Assembly (NCBI GenBank): GCA_963764305.1
Contig: CAVXSD010000001.1
Span: 434,001 to 498,000, forward strand
Reading direction: 5' to 3'
DNA from: Bog-473 sp963764305
Lineage (GTDB): Bacteria > Actinomycetota > Acidimicrobiia > Acidimicrobiales > RAAP-2
DNA length: 64,000 nt
Part shown: piece after piece, positions 38,951 to 49,480 of the stretch
Numbering within the stretch: the stretch's first letter is position 1
Layout of the letters: each line of letters starts with the position of its first letter
Made by a program: the position numbers and the translations under genes
The notes under the pieces: generated by a model
The model's input: the letters and a program-made list of their open reading frames with translations, nothing else
The model's database searches: none
Told to the model about the DNA's origin: nothing

Positions 38951-39003
38951 TCGAGGCCGCCGCCCCGTGCCGCTGCCGCCCCGTGGGCGGTGTCCAACCA
39001 GCG

Positions 39004-39882
39004 TCAAGGGAGGCCGGCGCCGGGCATAGTGGTCCGCACCTTCTCGAGCGCACCGTTGCGACTCGCGCGCGCCACTCCGGCGTTGCTGTCGAGCGCGGTG
39101 ACCATGTAGAGGGTGCGGCGGTCGTCGTCGCCGAGCATGCAGGCGTAGCAGTTCATCGACGTGGTGACGCGTTCTTGGATCGCACCGCCCTCGGCCACGC
39201 GCACACATTCGGGCGCCAGGGCATTGGCGACCCAGATGGAACCGTCTGCGCAGAGGCAGATGCCGTCGGGAGCGATGCCCTCGACCGTGGCCCAGACACG
39301 CCGGTTGGTCAGCGCGCCGTCGGGCAGGCGGTCGAACGCGGTAAGACGGCCGGCGAAACTCTCGGCGATGATGAGCGTCGCGCCGTCCTCGGTGATGACG
39401 GCGCCGTTGGGGAACTGGAGGTCGGCAGCGGCCTCGCAGCTGGAGCCGTCGGGATCGACACGCACGAGCGATGCGGGGGCGATGGCGCTCGACTCCACAG
39501 ATCCGTCGTACAGGCCGTCGAGGTCGAAACCGAAGTTGCCCGAGTAGGCCTGGCCGTTGGGCGCCACCACCATGTCGTTGGCGTGCCACGTCGCCCAGGG
39601 CTTGAGGTCGCCGTGCTCGACGAGCATCCCATCCTCCTCGCGACGCAGGACGACGCGGTCGAGGCGTGAGTTGATGAGGAGGCGGCCGTCGGGGAGCCAG
39701 CCCAGACCCGCCGGCTCACCGTCGAAGTCCACCTCGACCCGGCGCTCGCCGTCGGACGACACGGAGAAGACGGCGTGGTCGAAGAAGTCCGAGTACCACA
39801 GCCGTCCGTCGTGCCAACGTGGGCACTCGCCGAAGAACAGGCCGGACACGAACGGCTCGGCGGTCAGGGTTCCAGTCGTCAC
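39004..39882 (-). CDS. SMP-30/gluconolactonase family protein
   Basis: A 292-aa six-bladed propeller: SGLFFGECPRWHDGRLWYSD contains the metal-binding Glu, HANDMVVAPNGQAYSGNFGF holds the metal-binding Asn, and EGIAPDGICLCADGSIWVAN the metal-binding Asp. It hydrolyses sugar lactones or related esters. The GTG at 39882 follows GGAGG by six bases. It is divergent from the acyltransferase gene. Confidence 0.88.
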   Translation of the reverse strand: MTTGTLTAEPFVSGLFFGECPRWHDGRLWYSDFFDHAVFSVSSDGERRVEVDFDGEPAGLGWLPDGRLLINSRLDRVVLRREEDGMLVEHGDLKPWATWHANDMVVAPNGQAYSGNFGFDLDGLYDGSVESSAIAPASLVRVDPDGSSCEAAADLQFPNGAVITEDGATLIIAESFAGRLTAFDRLPDGALTNRRVWATVEGIAPDGICLCADGSIWVANALAPECVRVAEGGAIQERVTTSMNCYACMLGDDDRRTLYMVTALDSNAGVARASRNGALEKVRTTMPGAGLP

Positions 39883-39975
39883 GATGCACCTCCACTCCCG
39901 GCCGAAATCCGGCACCGCAGTTCAGCACAGGCGGTGCCCGATGCGGGGGCCGCCCGACGGGGGTACCTTTGGCCA

Positions 39976-40659
39976 GTGACGTACTGGGTCCTCAAAGCGA
40001 TCCTGACCCCGATCTTCTTCGTTCTCTGGCGAGTGAAGGTGGAAGGCCGGGAGAACATCCCAAAGCGGGGCCCCGTCGTACTGGCGGCCAACCATCAATC
40101 GTTCTGCGACTCCTTCTTCATCCCGCTGGTGGTGCGGCGCAAGGTCACGTTCCTGGCCAAGGCGGAGTATTTCGACTCGTGGAAGACGGCATGGTTCTTC
40201 CGGGCCGCCGGGCAGATCCCGATCCGCCGCACTGGAGGGAACGCATCCGAGCGGGCACTCGAGACGGCACGCAACGACGTGCTCGGCAAGGGGGCCATCC
40301 TGGGCCTGTACCCGGAGGGCACCCGGACATTGGACCGGTACGTGCACAAGGGGCGGACGGGCGTGACGAGGCTGTCGCGTGAGTGCGGCGTCGCAGTGAT
40401 CCCGGTCGGTGTCATCGGCACGGTGGAGGTGCAGCCGGTGAACTCCAACTTCATGCGGCCCTTCAAGACCGTGACGATCCGCTTCGGCGCGCCGATGCAG
40501 ATGGACCCGCCCGAGAACCCCGACGACCCCCTGGCGAACCACGACCACACCGAGTGCCGGGCCTTCACCGACGTGCTCATGCACGAGATCGCCCGGCTCT
40601 CCGAGCGCGAATACGTCGACCAGTACGTCCCCTCTCGGGCCGGCGTCGCCTCTGCCTGA
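39976..40659 (+). CDS. 1-acyl-sn-glycerol-3-phosphate acyltransferase (PlsC family)
   Basis: A 227-aa membrane-associated acyltransferase with an N-terminal hydrophobic helix, block I NHQSFCD (HX4D), block III LYPEGTRT, and a block IV-like GVAVIPVGVIGTVEVQP. It acylates lysophosphatidate in phospholipid synthesis. GTG 39976 gives the usual short N-terminus; the frame is open upstream without similarity. Confidence 0.88.
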   Translation: MTYWVLKAILTPIFFVLWRVKVEGRENIPKRGPVVLAANHQSFCDSFFIPLVVRRKVTFLAKAEYFDSWKTAWFFRAAGQIPIRRTGGNASERALETARNDVLGKGAILGLYPEGTRTLDRYVHKGRTGVTRLSRECGVAVIPVGVIGTVEVQPVNSNFMRPFKTVTIRFGAPMQMDPPENPDDPLANHDHTECRAFTDVLMHEIARLSEREYVDQYVPSRAGVASA

Positions 40660-40746
40660 CCGAATGACCTGAGCAAATACACGGACAGGGCGATTCGTAA
40701 GCAATCTGAAACAGGCAGTTCACATTGACCGCCTAACGTTGGAGAT

Positions 40747-41007
40747 ATGGCTGGCTACGTCGTGCGGATCGCGCTGCCGGACCGGCCGGGTGCGCTCGGG
40801 CTGGTGGCCAGCAGGATTGGGGCCGTCGGGGGTGACATCGTGGCCATCAACATCCTGGAGCGTGACGAGGGTCAGGCCGTGGACGAGTTCGTGGTCGAGA
40901 TCGGCGGCCACCATCTCGTCGATCTCCTGCAGAGCGAGATCCACGAAGTGGACGGCGTCGTCGTCCTGGAGATCAGGGCGGCGGACTCGACGACTCCGGC
41001 GGGCTGA
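40747..41007 (+). CDS. ACT domain protein
   Basis: An 86-aa single ACT domain: VRIALPDRPGALGLVASRIG then GGDIVAINILERDEG. Such modules bind amino acids as dimers. Its last 35 bp overlap the 3' end of the convergent regulator gene. It has no enzymatic partner domain. Confidence 0.85.
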   Translation: MAGYVVRIALPDRPGALGLVASRIGAVGGDIVAINILERDEGQAVDEFVVEIGGHHLVDLLQSEIHEVDGVVVLEIRAADSTTPAG

Positions 41008-41701
41008 CGACGTAGGCGCAGACGTGCGCCCCGTCCATGAGATGTGCCACCCGGCGGACCGTCGCTCCGGGGAGCGCATCGCGGATGAAGGCGAGCTCGC
41101 TCGTGCAGGCCTGCCCGAACCCGTGGGCGACCGTGAGGATGGCGCAGTTGTGCTCGGTGATCCTCCAGCTGCCGTCAGGGAGTCGCTCCGCCTCGGCCAG
41201 ATAGCCGTCCTCGTCGAGGATGGCGGTCAGCGCTGCGACCTGCTCGTCGAAAGGGAGGTGCGCGGTGCGCGGGAGTGCGCCGGCCACGCGCCGTTGGCGG
41301 CGCTGCTCGAAGAGCTCGTCGACCTGCATCGCGCCAGGGCCGCCCAGATAGCCCAAGAGCTCGGTCGTGAGGTCGCCGTAGCGCTTCGGGTAGAGAGCCT
41401 CGGCCGCCGAGGTCAGCTCGTAGACGTGGCGCGGGCGGCCGCGGCGCGTCCCTTCGGCGACCTCGTCGCGATGGGTGAGAAGCCCGTCATCCTCGAGATG
41501 GCTCAGCTGCAGGCGGATGGCAGCGGGCGTGAGGGCCAGCGCTGTTGCGACGGCCGTCGCGTCCAGTGGACCCTGCCGCTTGAGCAGATTCAGGATGGCC
41601 CGGCGCGTCGTCGGCAGCTGCTGCAGCGGCGACTCCGGCTCGGCGGCCGCGGGCGTTGCGTTGACGACGGCCTCGGCGTTGACGACGGCCTCGGCGTTCA
41701 C
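40973..41701 (-). CDS. SufR-like winged-helix regulator with iron-sulfur cysteines
   Basis: A 242-aa protein. The winged helix (TRRAILNLLKRQGPLDATAV, LSHLEDDGLLTH, RRGRPRHVYELT) covers about residues 25-110. The C-terminal domain holds Cys in EHNCAI, Cys in QACTSEL 12 residues later and Cys in HVCAYV about 28 residues later, the spacing of [Fe-S]-binding SufR-type repressors. GTG 41701 overlaps the queA stop (GTGA). An upstream GTG at 41737 lies inside queA. The N-terminus repeats AEAVVN twice. No suf genes are in this window. Confidence 0.78.
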   Translation of the reverse strand: MNAEAVVNAEAVVNATPAAAEPESPLQQLPTTRRAILNLLKRQGPLDATAVATALALTPAAIRLQLSHLEDDGLLTHRDEVAEGTRRGRPRHVYELTSAAEALYPKRYGDLTTELLGYLGGPGAMQVDELFEQRRQRRVAGALPRTAHLPFDEQVAALTAILDEDGYLAEAERLPDGSWRITEHNCAILTVAHGFGQACTSELAFIRDALPGATVRRVAHLMDGAHVCAYVVSPPESSSPPP

Positions 41702-42792
41702 GGCAGGATCAGGTGCACGTCGCCGAACTCGTGCCACAGGTAGCCCTCCGCCAACGCGGCGGCGTAGGAGGCTTCGAGGAGGGGCAGCCCTGCGATGGCC
41801 TCGAGCATGGCCAGATGGGAGGCCTCGGGCTCGTGCCAGCCGGTCAGGAACCCGTCGATGGATCGCACCGGGTGTTCGGGCGACACGACTGTCTCGGTCC
41901 AGCCCTCGCTCGGGTGCACATGTCCTTGTTCGTCGACCACGGACTCGAGCGCGCGCACCACCGTCGTGCCGATGGCGATGACGCGGCCGCCGGAGCGCCG
42001 GGTGTCATTGACGCGGTGGGCGGTGGGCAGCGAGACGCGGAAGTACTCGGCGTAGGGCGGTTCGCTGGCCTCGAGCGAGGCGACGCCCGTGTGGAGGAGG
42101 AGGGGCGCCACGCCGACCCCTTTGGACACCAGGCGGGTGAGCACCTCGGGGGTGAACGGGCGCCCGGCGCTCGGCATCTCGGCCGAACCCGGGTCGGTGG
42201 CGTAGACGTTCTGGTAGGCCCCGATCGGGTAGCTGCCCTGCACGTAGCCGTAACGGATCGGGCGGCCGTGACGAGCCAGGAAGCTGTGCAGTCGTTCGGG
42301 CGTCTCCAGGCGCGAGACCCACAGCCGCACGCCGAGGCCGCAGGGTCCGGGTGAGTACGGCGCCAGCAGCGCCACCCGGCCATCTCCGGGGAGCTGGAAG
42401 GTGTCACCGGCAGCGGCACCCAGGTGGACCTGTCCGTCGCGTCGGACCTCCACCGTCCACAGACCGGCGGGCAGCTGGGTCGAGAGATGCACCTGGACGG
42501 CCGAACCGTCCGGCGCCGTGCCGTCGAGTTCGGCGGCCAGGGTGCCCGACGTGTTGATCACAACGAGGTCGCCCTCCCGGAGGAAGCGGGGAAGCTCGGA
42601 GAAGTGGGAGTGGACCAGCGCCCCGTCGGACCTGGTCGCCACGAGCATCCGCACGGCGTCGCGGGTCATGCCGCGGTATTCGGGTGGCGACGGCGCCTCG
42701 AGTTCCGGGGGCAGCGAGAACGAGAGCGGACGTAGCTCCGGGAGGCGGTCCGTCGGGGCGTGCTCCAGCATCGGCACCGTCAGGGCGCTCAT
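41698..42792 (-). CDS. queA: S-adenosylmethionine:tRNA ribosyltransferase-isomerase (QueA family)
   Basis: A 364-aa member of the QueA family, which adds the epoxycyclopentanediol ring to queuosine in tRNA. Visible family parts are LREGDLVVINTSGTLAAEL, GVGVAPLLLHTGVASLEAS and VIAIGTTVVRALESVVDEQG, and FLTGWHEPEASHLAMLEAI. It overlaps the SDR gene (four bases) and the regulator gene (four bases). No tgt or other queuosine gene is nearby, so queA identity rests on the family alone. Confidence 0.82.
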   Translation of the reverse strand: MSALTVPMLEHAPTDRLPELRPLSFSLPPELEAPSPPEYRGMTRDAVRMLVATRSDGALVHSHFSELPRFLREGDLVVINTSGTLAAELDGTAPDGSAVQVHLSTQLPAGLWTVEVRRDGQVHLGAAAGDTFQLPGDGRVALLAPYSPGPCGLGVRLWVSRLETPERLHSFLARHGRPIRYGYVQGSYPIGAYQNVYATDPGSAEMPSAGRPFTPEVLTRLVSKGVGVAPLLLHTGVASLEASEPPYAEYFRVSLPTAHRVNDTRRSGGRVIAIGTTVVRALESVVDEQGHVHPSEGWTETVVSPEHPVRSIDGFLTGWHEPEASHLAMLEAIAGLPLLEASYAAALAEGYLWHEFGDVHLILP

Positions 42793-43505
42793 GCCACCGC
42801 TCCGGTCGAGAGCAGCTCGGCGGCCCGGTAGCGGCCACTCGGTCGATCGCTCTCGATCAACTCGAGGAAGCCCGGAACGACGGTGGCCGGCTCGGGTCGG
42901 TCCGAGATGTCCTCACCGGGGAACGCGGCCTGGTGCATGGTGGTGCGCAGGTCACCGGGGTCGACCGACCACACGGTGAGCGCGGGGAACTCGACCGCCA
43001 GCACCGCGCCGAGGTGTTCGAGCGCCGCCTTTCCGGCGCCGTAGCCGCCCCAGCCCTCGTAGGCCTCCACCGCGGCGTCCGAGGTCACGTTGATCACGCG
43101 GGGGTGCGGCGAATCGAGCAACAGCCGGAGCGCATCTTGCAGCAGCCCCAGCGGGGCCACGACGTTGACCTCGAACGCCCCGCGCAGGTCACCCAATGGG
43201 TAGTCGCCGAGAGAGGGGAGCGGCGATGTCCCGAGCGTCCCGGCGTTGTTGATGACGAGGTCGAGGCCGCCCAACTCGAAGGCGGCCGCGGTCAGCTCGT
43301 GGCGGTGCTCGTCATCGGTGATGTCGCCGACCCTGGGGACCACCCGCACACCGTCTGCCGCCTGGGCACGGATGCGTTCCGCCGCGGCGTCCAGCGTGGT
43401 CTGGTCGCGGCCGTCGACGACGAGCGACCAGCCGTCCCGGGCGAGCCCTGTCGCCAGCGCCTCCCCGAGTCCCCGGGATGCTCCTGTCACGATCGCCACA
43501 CTCAT
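42789..43505 (-). CDS. Short-chain dehydrogenase/reductase
   Basis: A 238-aa classical SDR: TGASRGLGEA near the N-terminus, the NNAG motif in LDLVINNAGTLG, and the active site YGAGKAALEHLG. The substrate is unknown. ATG 43505 has ggaaggg eight bases upstream. It is the first gene of the SDR-queA-regulator operon. Confidence 0.87.
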   Translation of the reverse strand: MSVAIVTGASRGLGEALATGLARDGWSLVVDGRDQTTLDAAAERIRAQAADGVRVVPRVGDITDDEHRHELTAAAFELGGLDLVINNAGTLGTSPLPSLGDYPLGDLRGAFEVNVVAPLGLLQDALRLLLDSPHPRVINVTSDAAVEAYEGWGGYGAGKAALEHLGAVLAVEFPALTVWSVDPGDLRTTMHQAAFPGEDISDRPEPATVVPGFLELIESDRPSGRYRAAELLSTGAVA

Positions 43506-43553
43506 GGCTGCCCACCCTTCCGAGCGGCATGTCCGCTCTTCCGAGTAATATAA

Positions 43554-43567
43554 CAAGGATTTCCTTG
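43554..43567 (-). promoter_or_regulatory. Palindrome CAAGGA-N2-TCCTTG in the operon promoter
   Basis: A perfect 6-bp inverted repeat with a 2-bp spacer in an AT-rich pocket (43544-43575) about 50 bp upstream of the SDR start. The SufR-like regulator encoded at the operon end is the obvious candidate to bind it. A tatatt hexamer next to it could be the -10. Confidence 0.4.
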
Positions 43568-43630
43568 CTTTATTTCTCCTGATTGTGGGGTGCGGCAAGG
43601 ATCAGCGCGGGGCGACAGTGAGAGTCCAGC

Positions 43631-46600
43631 TCAGGGGGATGAGGACTGACCCAGTTCGGTCATGTCCGACTGACCAATGTCACTCAACGAGGCCGTTGTG
43701 GAGCTGCCGATGAAGCCGCCGTCCCCGTCGTAGTCGGCGGTGATCGGGTCGGCACCCGCCGGCAGCGTGAAGACGTTCAGCGTGGCCTGCCCGTTCACGA
43801 CGCTGCTCCGGCCGATCAGGACGCCGTCTTCAAGAAACGTGACCATGCCGGTCTCCCCGGACCCCGTGGTTGGGAAGACGGTCGCGGTGAGGGTCACCGG
43901 CTGACCGGGAGTGGAGGGGTTGGCTGAGGCAAGGAGTCCGAGCGTGGTCGATGCCCTGCTCACTGCGACGGTCGCGGCACTGGCGGACGAGCTGGCCAGG
44001 AAGTCCGCGCTGCCAGCGTACGAGGCACTGACTGAGTCGGAACCAACGGGCAATGTGGTGAGGAGCATGCTGGCCGACGTGACCCCGTCAGTCGTCGACA
44101 ACGTCGAGAAGCCGACTTCGGTCCCGTTGGTGGAGAACGTGACGGTGCCATCGGGGATCGCCGTCCCTGAGGTCGGGGCGACGGTGGCCGTGAGCGTGAC
44201 GCTCTGACCAGACGTCGACGTGGACGGTGACGAAACGACAGTTGTGGAGGTGGACACCGGTGCCACGGTCTCGGCCATGGTTCCCGTCGAGGTGGTGAAG
44301 TTGGCATCCCCGCTGTAGGTGGCCGTGATGCTGTGCCCGGCGCTCGTGTCGTACGCCTGTGGGCACATTGCCTCCAGCGGTGGGGCCGGTGGGAGCGTCA
44401 TGCCCTGGCAGTCGGGAATCGGGCTTCCACTGTCGCTGAACGACACGCTGCCGCTCGGCGTGCCGGAACCAGGGGCGGCAGCAGCGACGGTCGCGGTGTA
44501 GGCAACGGTCTCTCCGACCAAGCCCGGGTCGTGGGAGCTCGCCACCTCCGTCGACGTCGACGCCTGGTTGACCGTCTGGATCACCGTGTTCGTCGATGAG
44601 GTACCGACAAAGTCGTCGTCTCCCTCGTAGACGGCAGTGATCGGATGAGCGCCCAGGGTCAGAGCGTCGGTCTCGAAGGTGGCCTGCCCGCCGAAGACGC
44701 TGCCGCTGCCGATCATGAGCCCGTTGTCGACGAACTGGACGGTGCCGGTCTCGCCCGGGACCGAGGAGCTGATCGTCACGGAGAAGACGACGGGCTGGCC
44801 GACGACGGTCGGATCGGCGGAACTGGCGACCGTGACGTTCGTCGGCGCCTCGGCCACGGCGAGGGTGACCGGTGCACTCGACGTGCTCGAGCCGAACGTC
44901 GTGTCCCCGTTGTACGTCGCGGTGATGGAGTGGAGGCCTCCCATCAAGCGGGAGACATCGACGCTGGCGGTGGCCGCGCCGGCAGCCGTCGAGACACCCA
45001 CCGTGGCGATCGGATTCGCCTCGAAGTCGTAGAAGGTGACCGTTCCGGTCGGGCTGGCCGATGCCGTCACCGTCGAGGTCACCGTTGCCGTCAGCGTCAC
45101 GTTCTGACCGTAGGTCGAAGCGGGGGACGATGACGCCACGGTCGTCTGCGTCGGGACCTGTCCGACCGAGTCAAGGTCGTGGGTGCTGGTCACGTTCGTC
45201 GACGTAGGTGCCGCATTGACCGTCTGGATGACAGTGTTCGCCGAGGAGCTGCCGACGAAGTTGTCGTCCCCTTCGTAGACGGCCGTGATCGGATGAGTGC
45301 CCAGGGTCAGAGATCTAGTCTCGAAGGTGGCTTGCCCGCCCGAGACGGTGTCGCTGCCGATCAAGGACCCGTTGTCGACGAACTGGACCGTGCCGGTTTC
45401 GCCCGCGGCCCACGAGCTGATCGTGACGGTGAAGACGAGGGATTGGCCGACGACGGTCGTGTCCGCCGAACTGACCACGCTGACCAACGTCGCCGCCTCG
45501 GCCACGTTGAGGTTGACCGGTGCACTCGACGTGCTCGAGCCGAACGTCATGTCCCCGTTGTACGTCGCGGTCATGGAGTGGAAGCCCCCCATCAGGTTGG
45601 AGACATCGACGCTGGCGACAGCCGTGCCGGCAACCGTCGAGACGCCCACGGTGGCGATCGGATTCGTCTGGAAGTCGTAGAAGGTGACCGTTCCGGTCGG
45701 GCTGCCCGATGCCGTCACCATCGGGGTCACTGTGGCCGTCAGCGTCACGCTTTGGCCGTAGGTCGAGGTGGGCGACGACGACGCGATGGTCGTCTCCGTC
45801 GGGATCTGACCGACCACCTGGAGCAATGAGGCGTTGCTCCCGGCGTCGTCCTGGTCGCCGCTGTAGCTGGCAACGACGGAGTGGGTCGCGCCCGATCCGT
45901 AGGTCTCGGTACAGCTGACCTGCAGTGGCGCGACCGCAGGCAGGCTCAGGGACTGACAACCGGTGACCGGGCTACCGTTGTCGGTGAACGAGACGGTGCC
46001 GGTCGGCGTCGCGGTGCCCGCAATGGCGGGCGAGACAGTGGCCGTGTCGACGATCGGCTGACCCGGCTCGGGGCTGGCCGAAGAAGGCGTGATCGTGAGG
46101 TTCGTCGGGTCGGGACTGACGACCTGGGTCGCGACGGGCGAAGTGCTGGTGTCGAAGACGACGTCGCCGCCGTACGTCGCCGTGATCGACTGAGAACCGA
46201 CCGGCAGACTCGAAACCTCCAACGCGGCAGCGGTCGTACCTGTTCGCGGTGGTCGCCACCGGGGAGGTGCCGAGAGGGAGGCCATTGGCGAAGAAGGAGA
46301 CCGACCCCGTTGGGTCGGCGCCAGACCCGGGGACCACCGTGGCCGTGAACTGCACACTCTGTCCGAAGCGCGAGCCTGCGGCGACGGAATTCGTGACGCT
46401 CGTCGAGGTGGAGGTCGCGGGAGCCCCGCCAACGAGCCCGACCTCACCCGTGTGGGAGTAGTCAGCCGAGGCGCCATGGAGGACAGACGTGAAGGCCCCG
46501 GAGGACGTCCCGCTGTCGACGAAGTACTCGGCGCCGGGTGACGGCACAAAGCCGCTTTCGAAGACGGGGTCCGCGCTCCCGGCCAGGGAGAGCGTGCCGT

Positions 46601-47375
46601 TCGTGATCCGCCCGTAGGCGGTGACCGAGCTCGGCGGCCCGTCGATGCCGAAGGCCAGGAGCCCGCCCGGTTCGTTCGTGATCGACGACGACCCGTCCAC
46701 GTTGATCAGGCCACCGGGAGCGACGCCGATGGTGCCGTCGTTGCTCATCGCGGTGGTCACCGCGTTGCCGATGCCAACGGTGCCATTCACCGTGAGGGTG
46801 CCCGTGTTCATGATCGGGCCGTCGAGGGTCAGTGCGGGGTCGCCGGGAGTCTCGGAAGGATCCACCGTCAGTGATCCGTCGTTCTGCAGTCCCGACGACA
46901 CGGTCAAGCCCGTTGTGGTGCCGGCGGTGGTGGTGCCGGCGGTGGTGGTGCCGGTGGTGGCGGTGGTGGCGGTGGAGGCGGTGGCGGCGCCGGTGGTGCC
47001 GGTGGTGTTGGGGGAACCGATGGTGAGGCTGCTGCCTGCCGACACGGTGAGCTCGCCGATGGCGAACGACGAATTGGAAAGGAGGACGTTCGCGTTGCCC
47101 GGTATGCAGACATCAGCGCCGGTGCCGTTCGGCACCCCGGTCGTCCAGTTGGCGGCCGAGCTCCACTCGGCCGAGGGACCGCCACCGGTCCAGGTGTCAT
47201 TGCAGCTCAATGTCTCCGTCGGAGGCGCGCTGCCCGACACGAAGGACGAGGCGTCGAAGAGGGTCGTCGTCCCCGCGATGATCACGAAGCCAGCGGCGAC
47301 GACACCGAATCGTCGAGCAGAGCGTCGGAGCGGTCGGCGCTCCTGGCCCCGAAGACCGACATTGCGAAGTCCCAC
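43631..47375 (-). pseudogene. Giant secreted Ig-like repeat protein, one frame shift
   Basis: GTG 47375 follows GGGGAG by seven bases. The N-terminus has an Arg-rich start, one hydrophobic helix (FGVVAAGFVIIAGTTTLF), an autotransporter-like beta region, and a Thr/Gly-rich linker of about 25 residues. Near 46240 the frame changes, and at least seven Ig-like (Big_3-type) domains follow with the motifs VTLTATV, GTVTFYD and ITATYNGD. Restored length is about 1,250 aa. There is no sorting signal at the C-terminus. It is a surface or matrix protein. A single indel separates the parts. Confidence 0.75.
44530..45820 (-). repeat. Intragenic tandem duplication of about 645 bp
   Basis: Two adjacent blocks, each two Ig domains long, are highly similar. 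For example the segment around tgatcggatgag recurs at about 44640 and 45288, and cgttgtacgtcgcggt at about 44912 and 45552. The block encodes TYGQ(S/N)VTLTATVT to VIQTVN. Confidence 0.8.
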
Positions 47376-47540
47376 GCTGCACTCCCCGCGTCCTTGCTAC
47401 GGCGAGCGCCCGTTCGTACGCGCATCCCGAGCGCCCTCCGTCATTCTGTCTGCTGCACCGGCGTGGCGGTAGGGCCAATGCGATGACGGCTCGCAGGTTT
47501 CGTGCGCCAAACGTGGAAATTCAGCGTGGGGAGCGAGGGC

Positions 47541-49091
<1,551 letters not shown>

Positions 49092-49210
49092 GGGGTGGTG
49101 ACGCTAACGCTTCGCGGATATCCGGCGTCGTGGAGGGCCGCTCCTGGGGCTCCCGCGCGCAAACAATCGCGAATGGCCCGTGACCTGCATAGATGGTGCA
49201 GGCATTTGAT

Positions 49211-49239
49211 TGACAACGTGTAACTACAGTGCTGTAATG
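49211..49239 (+). promoter_or_regulatory. Consensus-like promoter of nrdJ
   Basis: TTGACA (49211-49216), a 17-bp spacer and TGTAAT (49234-49239). The spacer and -10 include the palindrome tacag-N2-ctgta (49226-49237). Transcription should begin near 49246, leaving a leader of about 235 nt. Confidence 0.65.
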
Positions 49240-49271
49240 ACACAGCATCTCGTGTCTCGGGGAGGGGCCAA

Positions 49272-49287
49272 CCACTATATATTGTGG
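49272..49287 (+). promoter_or_regulatory. NrdR box upstream of nrdJ
   Basis: The 16-mer ccactatatattgtgg matches the NrdR consensus acaCwAtATaTwGtgt at 14 positions. NrdR represses ribonucleotide reductase genes when dATP is high. Only one box is evident; NrdR usually binds two. It lies downstream of the proposed start site. Confidence 0.8.
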
Positions 49288-49381
49288 TGAGGCGACTCAA
49301 GCCCCCTCCTGGGCGCAGGATCGGGAGACGCGTCGTGAGCCATCGCTCCGCTGGACTGGGGGTGGGCGGCGGCGACGACCA

Positions 49382-49420
49382 GCAGATAGCACACAGGCAG
49401 ATAGCACACAGGCAGATCAG
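49382..49420 (+). repeat. Tandem 15-bp repeat in the nrdJ leader
   Basis: gcagatagcacacag occurs exactly twice in a row (49382-49396, 49397-49411), followed by a partial third copy. The role is unknown. Confidence 0.85.
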
Positions 49421-49480
49421 ATCAGCAACCGCAGGCAGCACCGAAACCACAGAACGAGCCCACAGGAGGAACCCAGCGCC

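Noticed and set aside
40973..41701. Part of a suf iron-sulfur operon
   Set aside because: The regulator is SufR-like, but no sufB, sufD, sufC, sufS or sufU gene is nearby.
49246..49480. Cobalamin riboswitch in the nrdJ leader
   Set aside because: No B12-box-like core could be recognised; the leader shows a NrdR box and short direct repeats instead.
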